This document shows, in pieces, positions 44,502 to 53,140 of a stretch of DNA of 64,000 nt (position 1 is its first letter; each line of letters starts with the position of its first letter). The notes under the pieces are model-generated. The model was not told where the DNA came from. It ran no database searches and saw nothing but the letters and a program-made list of their open reading frames with translations. The translations under genes were made by a program, and so were the position numbers. The stretch lies in the NCBI GenBank assembly GCA_002011615.1, contig MTOH01000011.1, positions 62,001 to 126,000 of the forward strand, written 5' to 3'. Origin of the DNA: Candidatus Hydrothermus pacificus. Lineage in GTDB: Bacteria > Hydrothermota > Hydrothermia > Hydrothermales > Hydrothermaceae.

Positions 44502-45355
44502 ACAGTTTTTCCTATATCCCTGTGATTGATATTCACCCTGTAACCTTTTTTTCCTAACATTTCTTTTACTTCTTCACCTATAACAACTGACCTGTGAGTG
44601 CCACCTGTACATCCAAACCCAATTACAAGATATATTTTACCTTCGTGTTCGTAAAGGGGAATGAGAAAATTCAGTAAATCTTTTAATTTTAAAAGAAAAT
44701 CTTTTGTGTCTTCTTTCTCAAGAACAAATTTTTTAACTCTGATATCTATTCCGTTTAATTTTCTCAACTCCTCTATGTAATGAGGATTTGGTAAAAATCT
44801 CACATCAAACAAAAGGTCAAGCTGAGAGGGCATACCATATTTAAATCCAAAGGTTATTATCTCCACAGACATCCCGGTTTTTTCCTCAAATATATCTTTA
44901 AGTTTATTTCTTAAATCCCATATAGTTAATTCTGATGTATCAAGAATTATATTAGACCTTTCCTTTAAGTCCATTAACATCTCCCTCTCTCTATCAACAG
45001 CCTCTTTTAAAACAAAACCCTTTTTCTGGAGAGGGTGGGTTCTGCGAGTTTCTTCAAACCTTCTGATTATTATGTCTCTATTTGCTTCAAGAAAAATCAA
45101 CGTGTATTTCTTATTCTTTTCTTTTAATACATCAAGGCTCTTTTCAAAATGGTCAAAAAATTCTTCTTCACGAATGTCAACAGTAAATGCTATTTTTTCC
45201 TTTTGTCTCTTTGCTTTTTCAAGAAAATCAATCACATCTGGAATTAATGTACAGGGAAGATTGTCTATACAGTAATACCCCGTATCTTCAAAAAATTTAA
45301 GTGCACTGGATTTACCCGCTCCTGAAAGCCCTGTTATTATAACAAATTTTTTCAT
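44498..45355 (-). CDS. rapZ: RapZ-like nucleotide-binding protein
   Basis: A 285-residue P-loop protein of the RapZ/YvcJ family. Walker A is GLSGAGKSSALKFFEDTGY (residues 9-27) and CIDNLP follows. The C-terminal domain has FGFKYGMPSQLDLLFDVRFLPNPHY and GCTGGTHRSVVI, the diagnostic HRSV ending. In enterobacteria RapZ senses GlcN6P and guides RNase E to small RNA GlmZ, while in Firmicutes YvcJ is a GTPase/ATPase. Which role applies here is not visible. The hprK stop overlaps its ATG by 4 nt and hprK is immediately upstream. Confidence 0.95.
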   Translation of the reverse strand: MKKFVIITGLSGAGKSSALKFFEDTGYYCIDNLPCTLIPDVIDFLEKAKRQKEKIAFTVDIREEEFFDHFEKSLDVLKEKNKKYTLIFLEANRDIIIRRFEETRRTHPLQKKGFVLKEAVDREREMLMDLKERSNIILDTSELTIWDLRNKLKDIFEEKTGMSVEIITFGFKYGMPSQLDLLFDVRFLPNPHYIEELRKLNGIDIRVKKFVLEKEDTKDFLLKLKDLLNFLIPLYEHEGKIYLVIGFGCTGGTHRSVVIGEEVKEMLGKKGYRVNINHRDIGKTV

Positions 45356-46341
45356 TCCACTTCTTTATAGAAGTCAATTTCTTTTTTCTTTTCCATAATT
45401 TCTTTTTTCAAAATCTCTGATAAATGCTTTGCAGAGTGATATCCCTCCTTTTTAAGCAGATAATCAAGAGCCACAATTTCAACAAGGACAGCTATATTTT
45501 TACCGGGATTCAGTGGAAGAATAACACAGGGAAGTTCGACTCCCATCACTTCTTCCTTGTATTCCTTTAAACCTGTTCTCTCATAGTCAATATTTTCGCT
45601 CCAGTCAATAAGCTTTATCTCCATATCTATTCTCTTAACATTCCTTACAGCTCTTATCCCGTACATTGAAAGTATATCAATAATACCTATACCTCTTATC
45701 TCCACATAGGGATTAAAATAAATTTTTTCTGATGCGCATCGGCCAATAAGAAACTCGTCAGGGTGTTTTATTATCTTTATACCGTCATCAGCGACAAGCC
45801 TGTGACCTCTTGCAACAAGGTCAACAGCACACTCTGATTTACCTATACCACTTCTACCAGTAAAAAGTATCCCGACACCGTATACATCAACAAGAGTTCC
45901 ATGTATAATGCAGAAAGGTGCGAGTCTCAGAGAAAGATAGAGGTAAAGGGCATTCATAAAAGGGGTCGTTGATAAAGGAGTTTTTATCAATGGTATCTTT
46001 TTTTCACATAGCTTTTCCATAAGATAGGAAGGAGGGTCAAGATTTTTTGCTATAAAAACCCCGGGAAAACTGTATTTAACGAATCTATCAATTGCCTTTC
46101 TCTGCTCTTTATCATGAAAAGACAAAAGATACAGATATTCAGTTTCTCCTATTATCTGTATTCTCTCATAGAGAAATATTTTTTCAAAACCTGCAAATAG
46201 AAGCCCGGGCCTGTTTAAATTAGGAGTAGCAACCTTATTTTCAAGTCCATCTGGACAGACAAGCTCCAGCTTCCATCTATCTTTGTTTTCTTCAAATATT
46301 TCTTTTATTCTGACTTCAGGATAGATAACTTTATGTTCCAT
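45352..46341 (-). CDS. hprK: HPr kinase/phosphorylase
   Basis: A 329-residue bifunctional enzyme that phosphorylates HPr on Ser46 with ATP and reverses this with phosphate. Walker A is FTGRSGIGKSECAVDLVARGH, followed by RLVADDGIKI (the capping Asp region). The signature EIRGIGIIDILSMYGI is present as in HprK. The family is usually 310-330 residues, so it is full length. No HPr or PTS gene lies in this window. The start is 1 nt after the hpf stop. In many Gram-negative genomes hprK, rapZ and hpf sit near rpoN, which is not seen here. Confidence 0.95.
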   Translation of the reverse strand: MEHKVIYPEVRIKEIFEENKDRWKLELVCPDGLENKVATPNLNRPGLLFAGFEKIFLYERIQIIGETEYLYLLSFHDKEQRKAIDRFVKYSFPGVFIAKNLDPPSYLMEKLCEKKIPLIKTPLSTTPFMNALYLYLSLRLAPFCIIHGTLVDVYGVGILFTGRSGIGKSECAVDLVARGHRLVADDGIKIIKHPDEFLIGRCASEKIYFNPYVEIRGIGIIDILSMYGIRAVRNVKRIDMEIKLIDWSENIDYERTGLKEYKEEVMGVELPCVILPLNPGKNIAVLVEIVALDYLLKKEGYHSAKHLSEILKKEIMEKKKEIDFYKEVE

Positions 46342-46638
46342 CTATCTTTTCCTGCGTTTCATTTTGCCTTCATATTTTTTAAGCTGTCTTTCTATTTTGT
46401 CTTTTAATTCATCTATTACAAAAAAGAAATCATTTGAGGTGCTTTCTGCTTTTAAAAATTTTCTGTTAACATCGAGGAGTAATTCTGCTCTGAACCTTCC
46501 CCTCTGTTCTTCCACCACAATTTCTGCTTTGTTTATGTGATTTGAAAATCTTTCAATTTTCTTCAATCTTTTATCTATATACGCTTTCATATCTTCTGTT
46601 AACTCCACATTTTTAGATGTTATAATAAGCCTTTCCAT
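46342..46638 (-). CDS. hpf: Ribosome hibernation promoting factor (short HPF)
   Basis: A 98-residue protein of the HPF/YfiA family. It has MERLIITSKNVELTEDMKAYIDKRLKKIERF, the beta-strand IVVEEQRGRFRAELLL and the C-terminal helix FFVIDELKDKIERQLKKYEGKMK. Only the N-terminal domain is present, as in short HPF of Gram-negative bacteria. The protein binds the decoding centre of the 30S subunit and promotes 70S inactivation or dimerisation in stationary phase. A GGAGG Shine-Dalgarno lies 7 nt before the ATG. It lies 12 nt after the mlaF-like gene and 0 nt before hprK. Confidence 0.95.
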   Translation of the reverse strand: MERLIITSKNVELTEDMKAYIDKRLKKIERFSNHINKAEIVVEEQRGRFRAELLLDVNRKFLKAESTSNDFFFVIDELKDKIERQLKKYEGKMKRRKR

Positions 46639-46650
46639 GTTCTCCTCCTT

Positions 46651-47373
46651 TTAAAATGTTTTTACAAAGTATGCCTGTATTTCCTTTACATCAAGCTTTT
46701 TAAATTCATTTACTTTCCCAACAAATTCAAACCTCCCTCCTTTAAGCCATGCTATCCTCGTCGCCACCTCCTCTGTAAAACCAAAGTCATGTGTAACAGC
46801 TATAAATGTTCCTTTTATTTTCTTCCACAAATCTTTCAAAAGTTTTGTGATTTTTAACGCTGTCTCAGGGTCAAGACCTGTAGTTGGTTCATCAAAGAAT
46901 ATATACTTGGGTTCATAAGCAATAGCCCTTGCTATAGCAACTCTTTTTTTCATACCGCCCGAGAGTTGTGCAGGATAGAGTTTTTCAACCCCTTCAAGTT
47001 CCACAAGCTCAAGAGATTTTTTGACCTTATCCTTTATTTCCTTCTTTGTAAGGGAAAAATGTTCGCGAAGAGGAAGTGCTATGTTTTCAAAAACAGTCAG
47101 AGAGTCAAAAAGAGCCGCCCCCTGAAATACAAATCCTATGTTTTTCCTGGCCTTTAAAAGTTCCTTAGGTTCACCATTTGTGACTGAAATATCATCTATA
47201 CTAACCTCACCCCTGTTTGGTCTTATGAGTCCAACAACGGTCTTTATAAACACGGTTTTACCTGAACCGCTTTTTCCGAGAATAACCAAAAACTCTTCAT
47301 CCTCGATATCCAGTGAAACTCCTTTTAAAACAGGGAAATCAAAGTTTACTTCAAGGTCTCTTACTCTTATCAT
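46651..47373 (-). CDS. MlaF-like ABC transporter ATPase
   Basis: A 240-residue ABC ATPase of the MlaF/MCE type. Walker A is LGKSGSGKTVFIK, the signature is LSGGMKKRVAIARA, and Walker B is YIFFDEPTTGLDP. The segment FQGAALFDSLTVFENIALPLREH matches MlaF (Q-loop with DSLTVxENV). It powers inner-membrane lipid transport with MlaE. It overlaps the mlaE-like gene by 4 nt. An MCE-domain protein (MlaD) is the usual third component; none is adjacent. Confidence 0.92.
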   Translation of the reverse strand: MIRVRDLEVNFDFPVLKGVSLDIEDEEFLVILGKSGSGKTVFIKTVVGLIRPNRGEVSIDDISVTNGEPKELLKARKNIGFVFQGAALFDSLTVFENIALPLREHFSLTKKEIKDKVKKSLELVELEGVEKLYPAQLSGGMKKRVAIARAIAYEPKYIFFDEPTTGLDPETALKITKLLKDLWKKIKGTFIAVTHDFGFTEEVATRIAWLKGGRFEFVGKVNEFKKLDVKEIQAYFVKTF

Positions 47374-48119
47374 CCAAAAATAATCACTCCCAGTAAATAG
47401 TCAAATAAAAGAATCAAAAGAGATGCTGTTACCACTGCCTTGGTAGTGGACAGTCCTACCCCCTGTGCTCCTCTCTTTGTCTCCATTCCGTAAAAACAAC
47501 CGGAAAGCGAAAGAATTATACCAAAAGCAGAAGCCTTAATCAATCCTCCAAAAAGGTCTTTTGGCAGGAAGAAAAGTCTGGCTCCTCTTGTAAATAAAAT
47601 ATAATTGGCAATTCCTGTGAAGTGGGAAATTATCATACCACAGAATATTGCAACTATATCTGCAATGATTGTAAGCATAGGAAGAGCAATCATGGCAGCA
47701 ACCACTCTGGGAATAAACAAAAATCTATAAGGTGAAATCCCCATAACTTCAAGAGCATCTATCTGTTCTGTTACCTTCATCGTCCCTATTTCAGCTGCTA
47801 TACCTGAACCCACTCTTCCTGCAACCACAAGCCCTGTAATAACGGGTCCCAGTTCTATCATAACACCCTTTGCAACACCCGCTCCCAGGTAGATAAGCGG
47901 GACATAATCTCTTATCTGATAGGCAGTTTGAACTGCGGCCACCATACCCAGAAAAGCGGATGTGAATATAACAAGTGGCAGCGAATTCACACCTATCTGA
48001 TTAATCTGAAAAACAATATCCTTTCTCGTTTTACCTATTTCCTTCAGGTAAATAAGGGTCTTCCAGAAAGAAGATATAAATCCGCCTGCTTCCTCAAAAA
48101 TACTGACAAATATTCTCAT
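47370..48119 (-). CDS. MlaE-like ABC transporter permease
   Basis: A 249-residue membrane protein of the MlaE/YrbE permease family. It has the characteristic central run ELGPVITGLVVAGRVGSGIAAEIGTMKVTEQIDALEVMGISPYRFLFIPR and six hydrophobic segments. Together with the MlaF-like ATPase (4-nt overlap) it forms the core of an outer-membrane phospholipid transport machine. No MlaD, MlaB or MlaC gene is seen in the window. Its 5' end overlaps dnaB by 4 nt, so it appears to be co-transcribed with a replication gene. Confidence 0.93.
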   Translation of the reverse strand: MRIFVSIFEEAGGFISSFWKTLIYLKEIGKTRKDIVFQINQIGVNSLPLVIFTSAFLGMVAAVQTAYQIRDYVPLIYLGAGVAKGVMIELGPVITGLVVAGRVGSGIAAEIGTMKVTEQIDALEVMGISPYRFLFIPRVVAAMIALPMLTIIADIVAIFCGMIISHFTGIANYILFTRGARLFFLPKDLFGGLIKASAFGIILSLSGCFYGMETKRGAQGVGLSTTKAVVTASLLILLFDYLLGVIIFG

Positions 48120-49474
48120 ATAAAATCACCATAATCTCTATCTATTGAAGTCTCAGGAACAAACTTCATATATTCTTTCAGAAATCCCAGCCTGACAACA
48201 CCTGTCGGTCCATTCCTGTGTTTACCAACAATAACTTCTGCTATACCCTCCTCTGCTGTATGAGGGTCGTAAAAATCCTCCCTGTAAAGAAAAATTACAA
48301 GGTCAGCATCCTGTTCTATTGCACCCGACTCTCTTAAATCTGCAAGTTGAGGTCTTTTATCAACTCTTCTCTCCACCTCTCTTGAAAGCTGAGAAAGAGC
48401 AATTACAGGAATATCAAGTTCCATTGCAAGAGATTTTAATGAAACGGATATATAAGCTATCTGTTGCTGTCTTGTTTCCATTCTTGGTGCCTCTATTAAT
48501 TGCAGAAAATCCACAAAAACAGTGGTAATATCGTATTCCTTGCGTGCCCTTCTTGTTTTTGCTCTGAGTTCCTGAAGAGATATCTTTGGAGTATCATCTA
48601 TATAAATTGGTGCACTCTTAAATTTTTCAGCCGCTTCAGAAAGTTTAATCATATCCTGAGAACTAATATCACCTTTTCTTATTTTCTGCATTTCCACATT
48701 TGCTTCCATTGCAAGGAATCTTTGAATAATCTGGTCCTTGGGCATTTCTATACTGAAAAGAACTACGGGCTTCTTATGCACTATTGCAAGGTTTCTCATT
48801 ATATTCAGGGCAAAACTCGTCTTCCCCATGGCAGGTCTTGATGCGATAACAATAAAATCGCCTCTATGAAATCCTGCAGTAAGAAGGTCAATCTCCTGAA
48901 AACCCGTGGGAATCTCAACTCCTCTACCTTCCATAATTCGGTTCAAATCTGAAAAAAAGCCTTCCAGAAGTTCTTTAACAGGAACAAATCCTCCCTTTAG
49001 CTTGTATCCCCTAACACCAAAAAGCATGGCATCGGCTTCATCAATTATTTCTTCTGCATCTTTTTTTTCATCATAACATTCCTTCATCACCTTATTACAT
49101 ATCTCGATTGTCTTTCTATAAAGGAATTTCTCTATTATAATTTTTGCATGTTCTTCAAGATATTCCGGGTTCATTACCTCTTCAAGCAATGACCCAAGAT
49201 ATGCAGCTCCTCCTGCTTCTTCAAGCTTTCCTCGCCTTTCAAGTTCATTTTTCACTGTTAAAAGATCAGGAATTCTCCTGACACCCGCAGCTCCTTCTGA
49301 AATATCTCTTATAACTTCAAATATTATTCTGTGATTTGGTTGATAGAAAACTTCAGGTGTAAGCATCTCAATACCCTTATAAAGAGCATTCTGGGATGTC
49401 ATCATGGCACCGAGTACAGCCATTTCCAGGTCTATTGCATGAGGTTCTATATCAGGTTTTCTCACTTCCTTCAT
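48116..49474 (-). CDS. dnaB: Replicative DNA helicase DnaB
   Basis: A 452-residue replicative helicase. The N-terminal helical domain (EPHAIDLEMAVLGAMMTSQNAL) and the RecA-like C-terminal domain are complete. Walker A is ASRPAMGKTSFALNIMRN, followed by VLFSIEMPKDQIIQRFLAMEANV. The DnaB-specific ALSQLSREVERRVDKRPQLADLRESGAIEQDADLV is near residue 365. No intein is visible. It unwinds DNA at the replication fork as a hexamer. It overlaps the galE-like gene by 23 nt and the mlaE-like gene by 4 nt. Confidence 0.98.
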   Translation of the reverse strand: MKEVRKPDIEPHAIDLEMAVLGAMMTSQNALYKGIEMLTPEVFYQPNHRIIFEVIRDISEGAAGVRRIPDLLTVKNELERRGKLEEAGGAAYLGSLLEEVMNPEYLEEHAKIIIEKFLYRKTIEICNKVMKECYDEKKDAEEIIDEADAMLFGVRGYKLKGGFVPVKELLEGFFSDLNRIMEGRGVEIPTGFQEIDLLTAGFHRGDFIVIASRPAMGKTSFALNIMRNLAIVHKKPVVLFSIEMPKDQIIQRFLAMEANVEMQKIRKGDISSQDMIKLSEAAEKFKSAPIYIDDTPKISLQELRAKTRRARKEYDITTVFVDFLQLIEAPRMETRQQQIAYISVSLKSLAMELDIPVIALSQLSREVERRVDKRPQLADLRESGAIEQDADLVIFLYREDFYDPHTAEEGIAEVIVGKHRNGPTGVVRLGFLKEYMKFVPETSIDRDYGDFI

Positions 49475-50402
49475 TTTTAAACCACTCCACCACTTTATCT
49501 ACACCCTGCTCAAAAGTAATCACAGGCTTCCAGTTCAGAACTTCACCTGCTTTTTTTGAATCAAGGTAAATTTTATAAACCTCACCCTCTCTTCTGGGCA
49601 TGTAAACAGGTTTTCTATCATATCCAATTCTCTTTGCAAGGATTTTAAAAATAGAATTGACTGAAATTCCTTTACCGGTTCCTATATTAAATTTAAAACA
49701 AAGATTATCAGAATTGAAAAGAAGTTCAAGCGCCTTAACATTAGCCTCTGCCACATCTTCAACATAAACAAAATCTCTTTCCTGATCACCATCACCATAA
49801 ATATAACATTCTTCCTCTTTGAGCATTCTGTAGGAAAAAATGGCTATAACTCCGGCTTCCCCAAAAGGGCTCTGTCTTGGACCATAGACATTTCCATATC
49901 TCAGAGCTATGAAACTTATTCCGAACACATCATGGTAATAGTCAAGATATCTTTCAAATACCATTTTTGAAAAGGCATAAGGACTTACAGGTTCTAATTT
50001 ATGCTCTTCTGATACAGGATTTTTTTCAGGCTCTCCGTATATCGCTCCACCTGTTGATGCAAATATAAACTTAGAAACACCATACTCTTTTGCCATCTCC
50101 AGTAAAATCATTGAACCGTAAACATTGTTTGTAAAATCCTCAAAAGGGTCTTTAACCGACACAGCAACTGAAGACTGAGCAGCATGGTGGTTCACAATAT
50201 CAAATTTCTTTTCTCTAAAAAGGTCTTCCATGCTTTTTTTATCCCTTATATCAACAGGATAAAATTCCGCACCATCCGGGACAAATTCCTTTTTACCTGT
50301 TGACAGGTTATCCACCACAACAACTTCATGTCCTCTTTGCAGGTATCTCTCTGCCACCCATGAACCTATGAAACCCGCACCACCTGTAACTAAAATTTTC
50401 AT
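49452..50402 (-). CDS. NAD-dependent sugar-nucleotide epimerase (UDP-glucose 4-epimerase-like)
   Basis: A 316-residue SDR-extended enzyme. The NAD loop GGAGFIGSWVA is at residues 7-17, STGGAIYGEP holds the catalytic Ser/Thr region, and YAFSKMVFERYL has the YxxxK catalytic pair. RYGNVYGPRQSPFGEAGVIAIF is typical of UDP-glucose/UDP-N-acetylglucosamine 4-epimerases. It probably provides UDP-galactose or a related sugar for surface glycans; the substrate is not determined. It overlaps the 5' end of dnaB by 23 nt and its own start overlaps the T9SS-tail gene stop by 4 nt. Confidence 0.9.
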   Translation of the reverse strand: MKILVTGGAGFIGSWVAERYLQRGHEVVVVDNLSTGKKEFVPDGAEFYPVDIRDKKSMEDLFREKKFDIVNHHAAQSSVAVSVKDPFEDFTNNVYGSMILLEMAKEYGVSKFIFASTGGAIYGEPEKNPVSEEHKLEPVSPYAFSKMVFERYLDYYHDVFGISFIALRYGNVYGPRQSPFGEAGVIAIFSYRMLKEEECYIYGDGDQERDFVYVEDVAEANVKALELLFNSDNLCFKFNIGTGKGISVNSIFKILAKRIGYDRKPVYMPRREGEVYKIYLDSKKAGEVLNWKPVITFEQGVDKVVEWFKNEGSEKT

Positions 50403-53137
50403 TTAAACAGAACCTTTTTATAAGTGTGTATTTCCTTATCATCGTCCTTTATTCTAATAAAATACACACCTTTTTTTAAATTTTTAAGAGTCATTTTTTT
50501 TCCTCTTTTTATATACTTCAATTTTATACTCTCAAGGCATCTTCCTGCAATGTCGTAAATATTTATTTCCAAGTGCCGTGCATCTCTCTGGAACAAAAGG
50601 CTTCTCTCATAAGGTATATTGAGCACCAGAGGTATTGAGGAGGAACTTCTAAATTCTTTTAGAGGGTCAATGACCCATGAATATTTTATAACCTGAGTAT
50701 CAACCAGTGAATTACCACCATAATCAGAAAAATAAACAGGATTTATATACACTGTATCTCCATGGTTTAAAGAAGGAGAACCCTGCTCAAAATTAAAAAA
50801 TATAATAAAAATGTCATCATTAAACATAATCTCTCCGGTTTTTCCACTGCCTGAAACCCATGAATGATTTTTTGAGAGTTTAAAAGCATGATCTATGGTA
50901 GAGGAGTCCACGCTTATATTCATGAACAGGGGTTCAGAGAAGTAAAACACTATGAAATCATCCTTATCAAGAAGAATGTCCTTGAAATTATTTTCATACA
51001 GAATTATTGAATCACACTCTGGAAGTTTCTCATCAAATGTTCCCTCAACAAGAAACCAGCCCTGAGCAGAATTACCCAGTGAATCTTTTATATAAGAAGG
51101 CGATGGATAAATCGTATCTCCTATCTGAATTGTAGGAGATGATGAAGGAATAAGGTTCACAACAAGTGAATCTGAGGTTATCCAGTTAGCATTCACAGAA
51201 TCACCAAAAGTGTGCCCATTGCTTAAATTAAAAACAAGGTTTATATCAACTGTGTCAAAATCGGGCTTATTTGTCGGCTCTGAGAAAACTATGGTCACAA
51301 AATCATCATTATCAATACCGTTCTCTTTAACAACTCCATCAGATGCAACACATATTATGATCTCAGGACCATTCACATCATCAAAACTACCCTGTATTAT
51401 TCCCTGTGATTCTCTGTAAAAACCAAACCTGTCTTTAACCTTTGCAATAACCGTATCTCCTAGAGAAACAGTGGGGTACTGATTTCCGGAATATGCAAGA
51501 AATATCTGCAATGTATCTCCTCTGGTGTTCCATTCTGCACCACCAAAATCTCCATAAATATTTAACCATGAATGACCGTTTGAAAGTGGAAAAATAGAAT
51601 CAACATTGAATTTATCCACCTGAGGTTTTTCTGTAGGTTCATCAAACACAAGTATTACTCTGTCATCAGGGTCTTTACCATTCTTCTGCCATTCTCCGTC
51701 CGAAGCAGTTGCAGAGAGTAAAACAGGTCCGGTTGAATCGTATCCCATTAAAAGTTTAACAGAGTCAAGAATAAAAGGATAAACCTGGGAAAATGGTGTT
51801 ATTTCAAGCCTGTATTGAAAATATCTGTCTCCATCATTTATACCCTGGTAGTTATCTATTATTGTATCCTGTAAATAGGGTAAAGAATCCCACAAAATCG
51901 TATCAGGTGTAACAGAGTCAGAAAAAGTTCGTAATTTTATCTTTACATCCCCACCCGTTGAAAACAACAAAAACTTCTTATATATAGGGTAACTTCCCTG
52001 CCTTTTCAGGTCAATTGCTGAGGAAACAATAGATGCTCTTTTTGAAAAAACTGAATAGAGAATCTCAGGGTCATTTTCGGTTCCGAGGAAGATATGCCCA
52101 TCCCCTATATAGTAGAGAGATTTTGCGGAAAGACCTTCAAGGGAATAATCAAGGGTATCACACACATAAAAATTTTTTCTATCATAAGAAGAATAGAGGA
52201 TATTCTCAGGAGATAAAGTGCTCTTTGAAAGCACATAAAGGACATCCCCTTTCCCCTCTATCAAATCCTCAAAGACCGTGTATGAATCACCCTGAAGTAA
52301 TTTTTGCCAAGAAGAATCAATAAATGAGTAACTGTAAAGGGCAGGAGGGGATTTCACAAGAATAAAAACTCTCTCTGAATCAGCAAGTCCTTTTACTGCA
52401 TAACCTGTGGAATCAGAAGGCGAGGGCAATCTGATAAAAGGTGGATAACCATTGAAAGAATTGTAAACTTTCCAGACGCTATCTTTTCTGGCAAGCACAA
52501 ATATCCCTCTAAAACTGCTGGCAAATATCCATACAATGTCATTCACTTCGTTTCCATCAAATCTGTGGACCTGTTCCCACGAACTGCCATTGAATCTTAA
52601 AACATATCTATAGCTCCCACCCTGAACCGCATACAAGTTATCCTGACACAGAGCGAAATTTCTAAAATCGTTGAGTGTGGTATTAAACACAGGAACAAGA
52701 GGAAAATGATTTAAGGTATCATAAAAAAGAGTATTTTCATTAGCCATCCATAGATAGTTTTGATAAATAAGCATGTCCATTAAAGTGCCTTCCAGGGAAA
52801 AATATTGATTTGAAGAAAAACCTTTATAGAAAAGGGTATAAAATATTCTTGTGCTATCAGGAGAAATAACCCCAATAAAAACCGTATCTGAATTAACAGA
52901 GACTATCTTGTCCACAGCCCCTGAATTTCCAAATAAATTTAAAGGGTAAAACATGAAAAAACTATTTTCCATGAGATAGAGCTTATTGTTTTCAAAATAA
53001 TCTATATTCTGACCATTCCAGAACCCGTTCCAGTTAGAAGTATAAAATATCCCCGGACCATTTTCCCATGTTTTTTGAATTATATAATCCGCCCCTGCCA
53101 CTGAAATTAAAAATAAAAGTATAAGAAAATCCCTCAC
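50399..53137 (-). CDS. Large secreted Ig-repeat protein with T9SS-like C-terminal domain
   Basis: A 912-residue exported protein. The start is a GTG at 53137, 3 nt after the etfA stop, followed by a signal peptide (MRDFLILLFLISVAGA). The first 450 residues have strand-rich, propeller-like content without a recognised family. Three similar Ig-like units of about 115 residues follow (about 470-800), each with a D-DD-x-x-x-x-F-x-EP core (DPDDRVILVFDEPTEKP, DNDDFVTIVFSEPTNKP, DKDDFIVFYFSEPL) and a GDTV/GDTI turn. The C-terminal 75 residues carry a T9SS-type sorting pattern (INIYDIAGRCLESI, then GVYFIRIKDDD and a KVLFK end). Confidence 0.82.
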   Translation of the reverse strand: MRDFLILLFLISVAGADYIIQKTWENGPGIFYTSNWNGFWNGQNIDYFENNKLYLMENSFFMFYPLNLFGNSGAVDKIVSVNSDTVFIGVISPDSTRIFYTLFYKGFSSNQYFSLEGTLMDMLIYQNYLWMANENTLFYDTLNHFPLVPVFNTTLNDFRNFALCQDNLYAVQGGSYRYVLRFNGSSWEQVHRFDGNEVNDIVWIFASSFRGIFVLARKDSVWKVYNSFNGYPPFIRLPSPSDSTGYAVKGLADSERVFILVKSPPALYSYSFIDSSWQKLLQGDSYTVFEDLIEGKGDVLYVLSKSTLSPENILYSSYDRKNFYVCDTLDYSLEGLSAKSLYYIGDGHIFLGTENDPEILYSVFSKRASIVSSAIDLKRQGSYPIYKKFLLFSTGGDVKIKLRTFSDSVTPDTILWDSLPYLQDTIIDNYQGINDGDRYFQYRLEITPFSQVYPFILDSVKLLMGYDSTGPVLLSATASDGEWQKNGKDPDDRVILVFDEPTEKPQVDKFNVDSIFPLSNGHSWLNIYGDFGGAEWNTRGDTLQIFLAYSGNQYPTVSLGDTVIAKVKDRFGFYRESQGIIQGSFDDVNGPEIIICVASDGVVKENGIDNDDFVTIVFSEPTNKPDFDTVDINLVFNLSNGHTFGDSVNANWITSDSLVVNLIPSSSPTIQIGDTIYPSPSYIKDSLGNSAQGWFLVEGTFDEKLPECDSIILYENNFKDILLDKDDFIVFYFSEPLFMNISVDSSTIDHAFKLSKNHSWVSGSGKTGEIMFNDDIFIIFFNFEQGSPSLNHGDTVYINPVYFSDYGGNSLVDTQVIKYSWVIDPLKEFRSSSSIPLVLNIPYERSLLFQRDARHLEINIYDIAGRCLESIKLKYIKRGKKMTLKNLKKGVYFIRIKDDDKEIHTYKKVLFK

Positions 53138-53140
53138 AGG

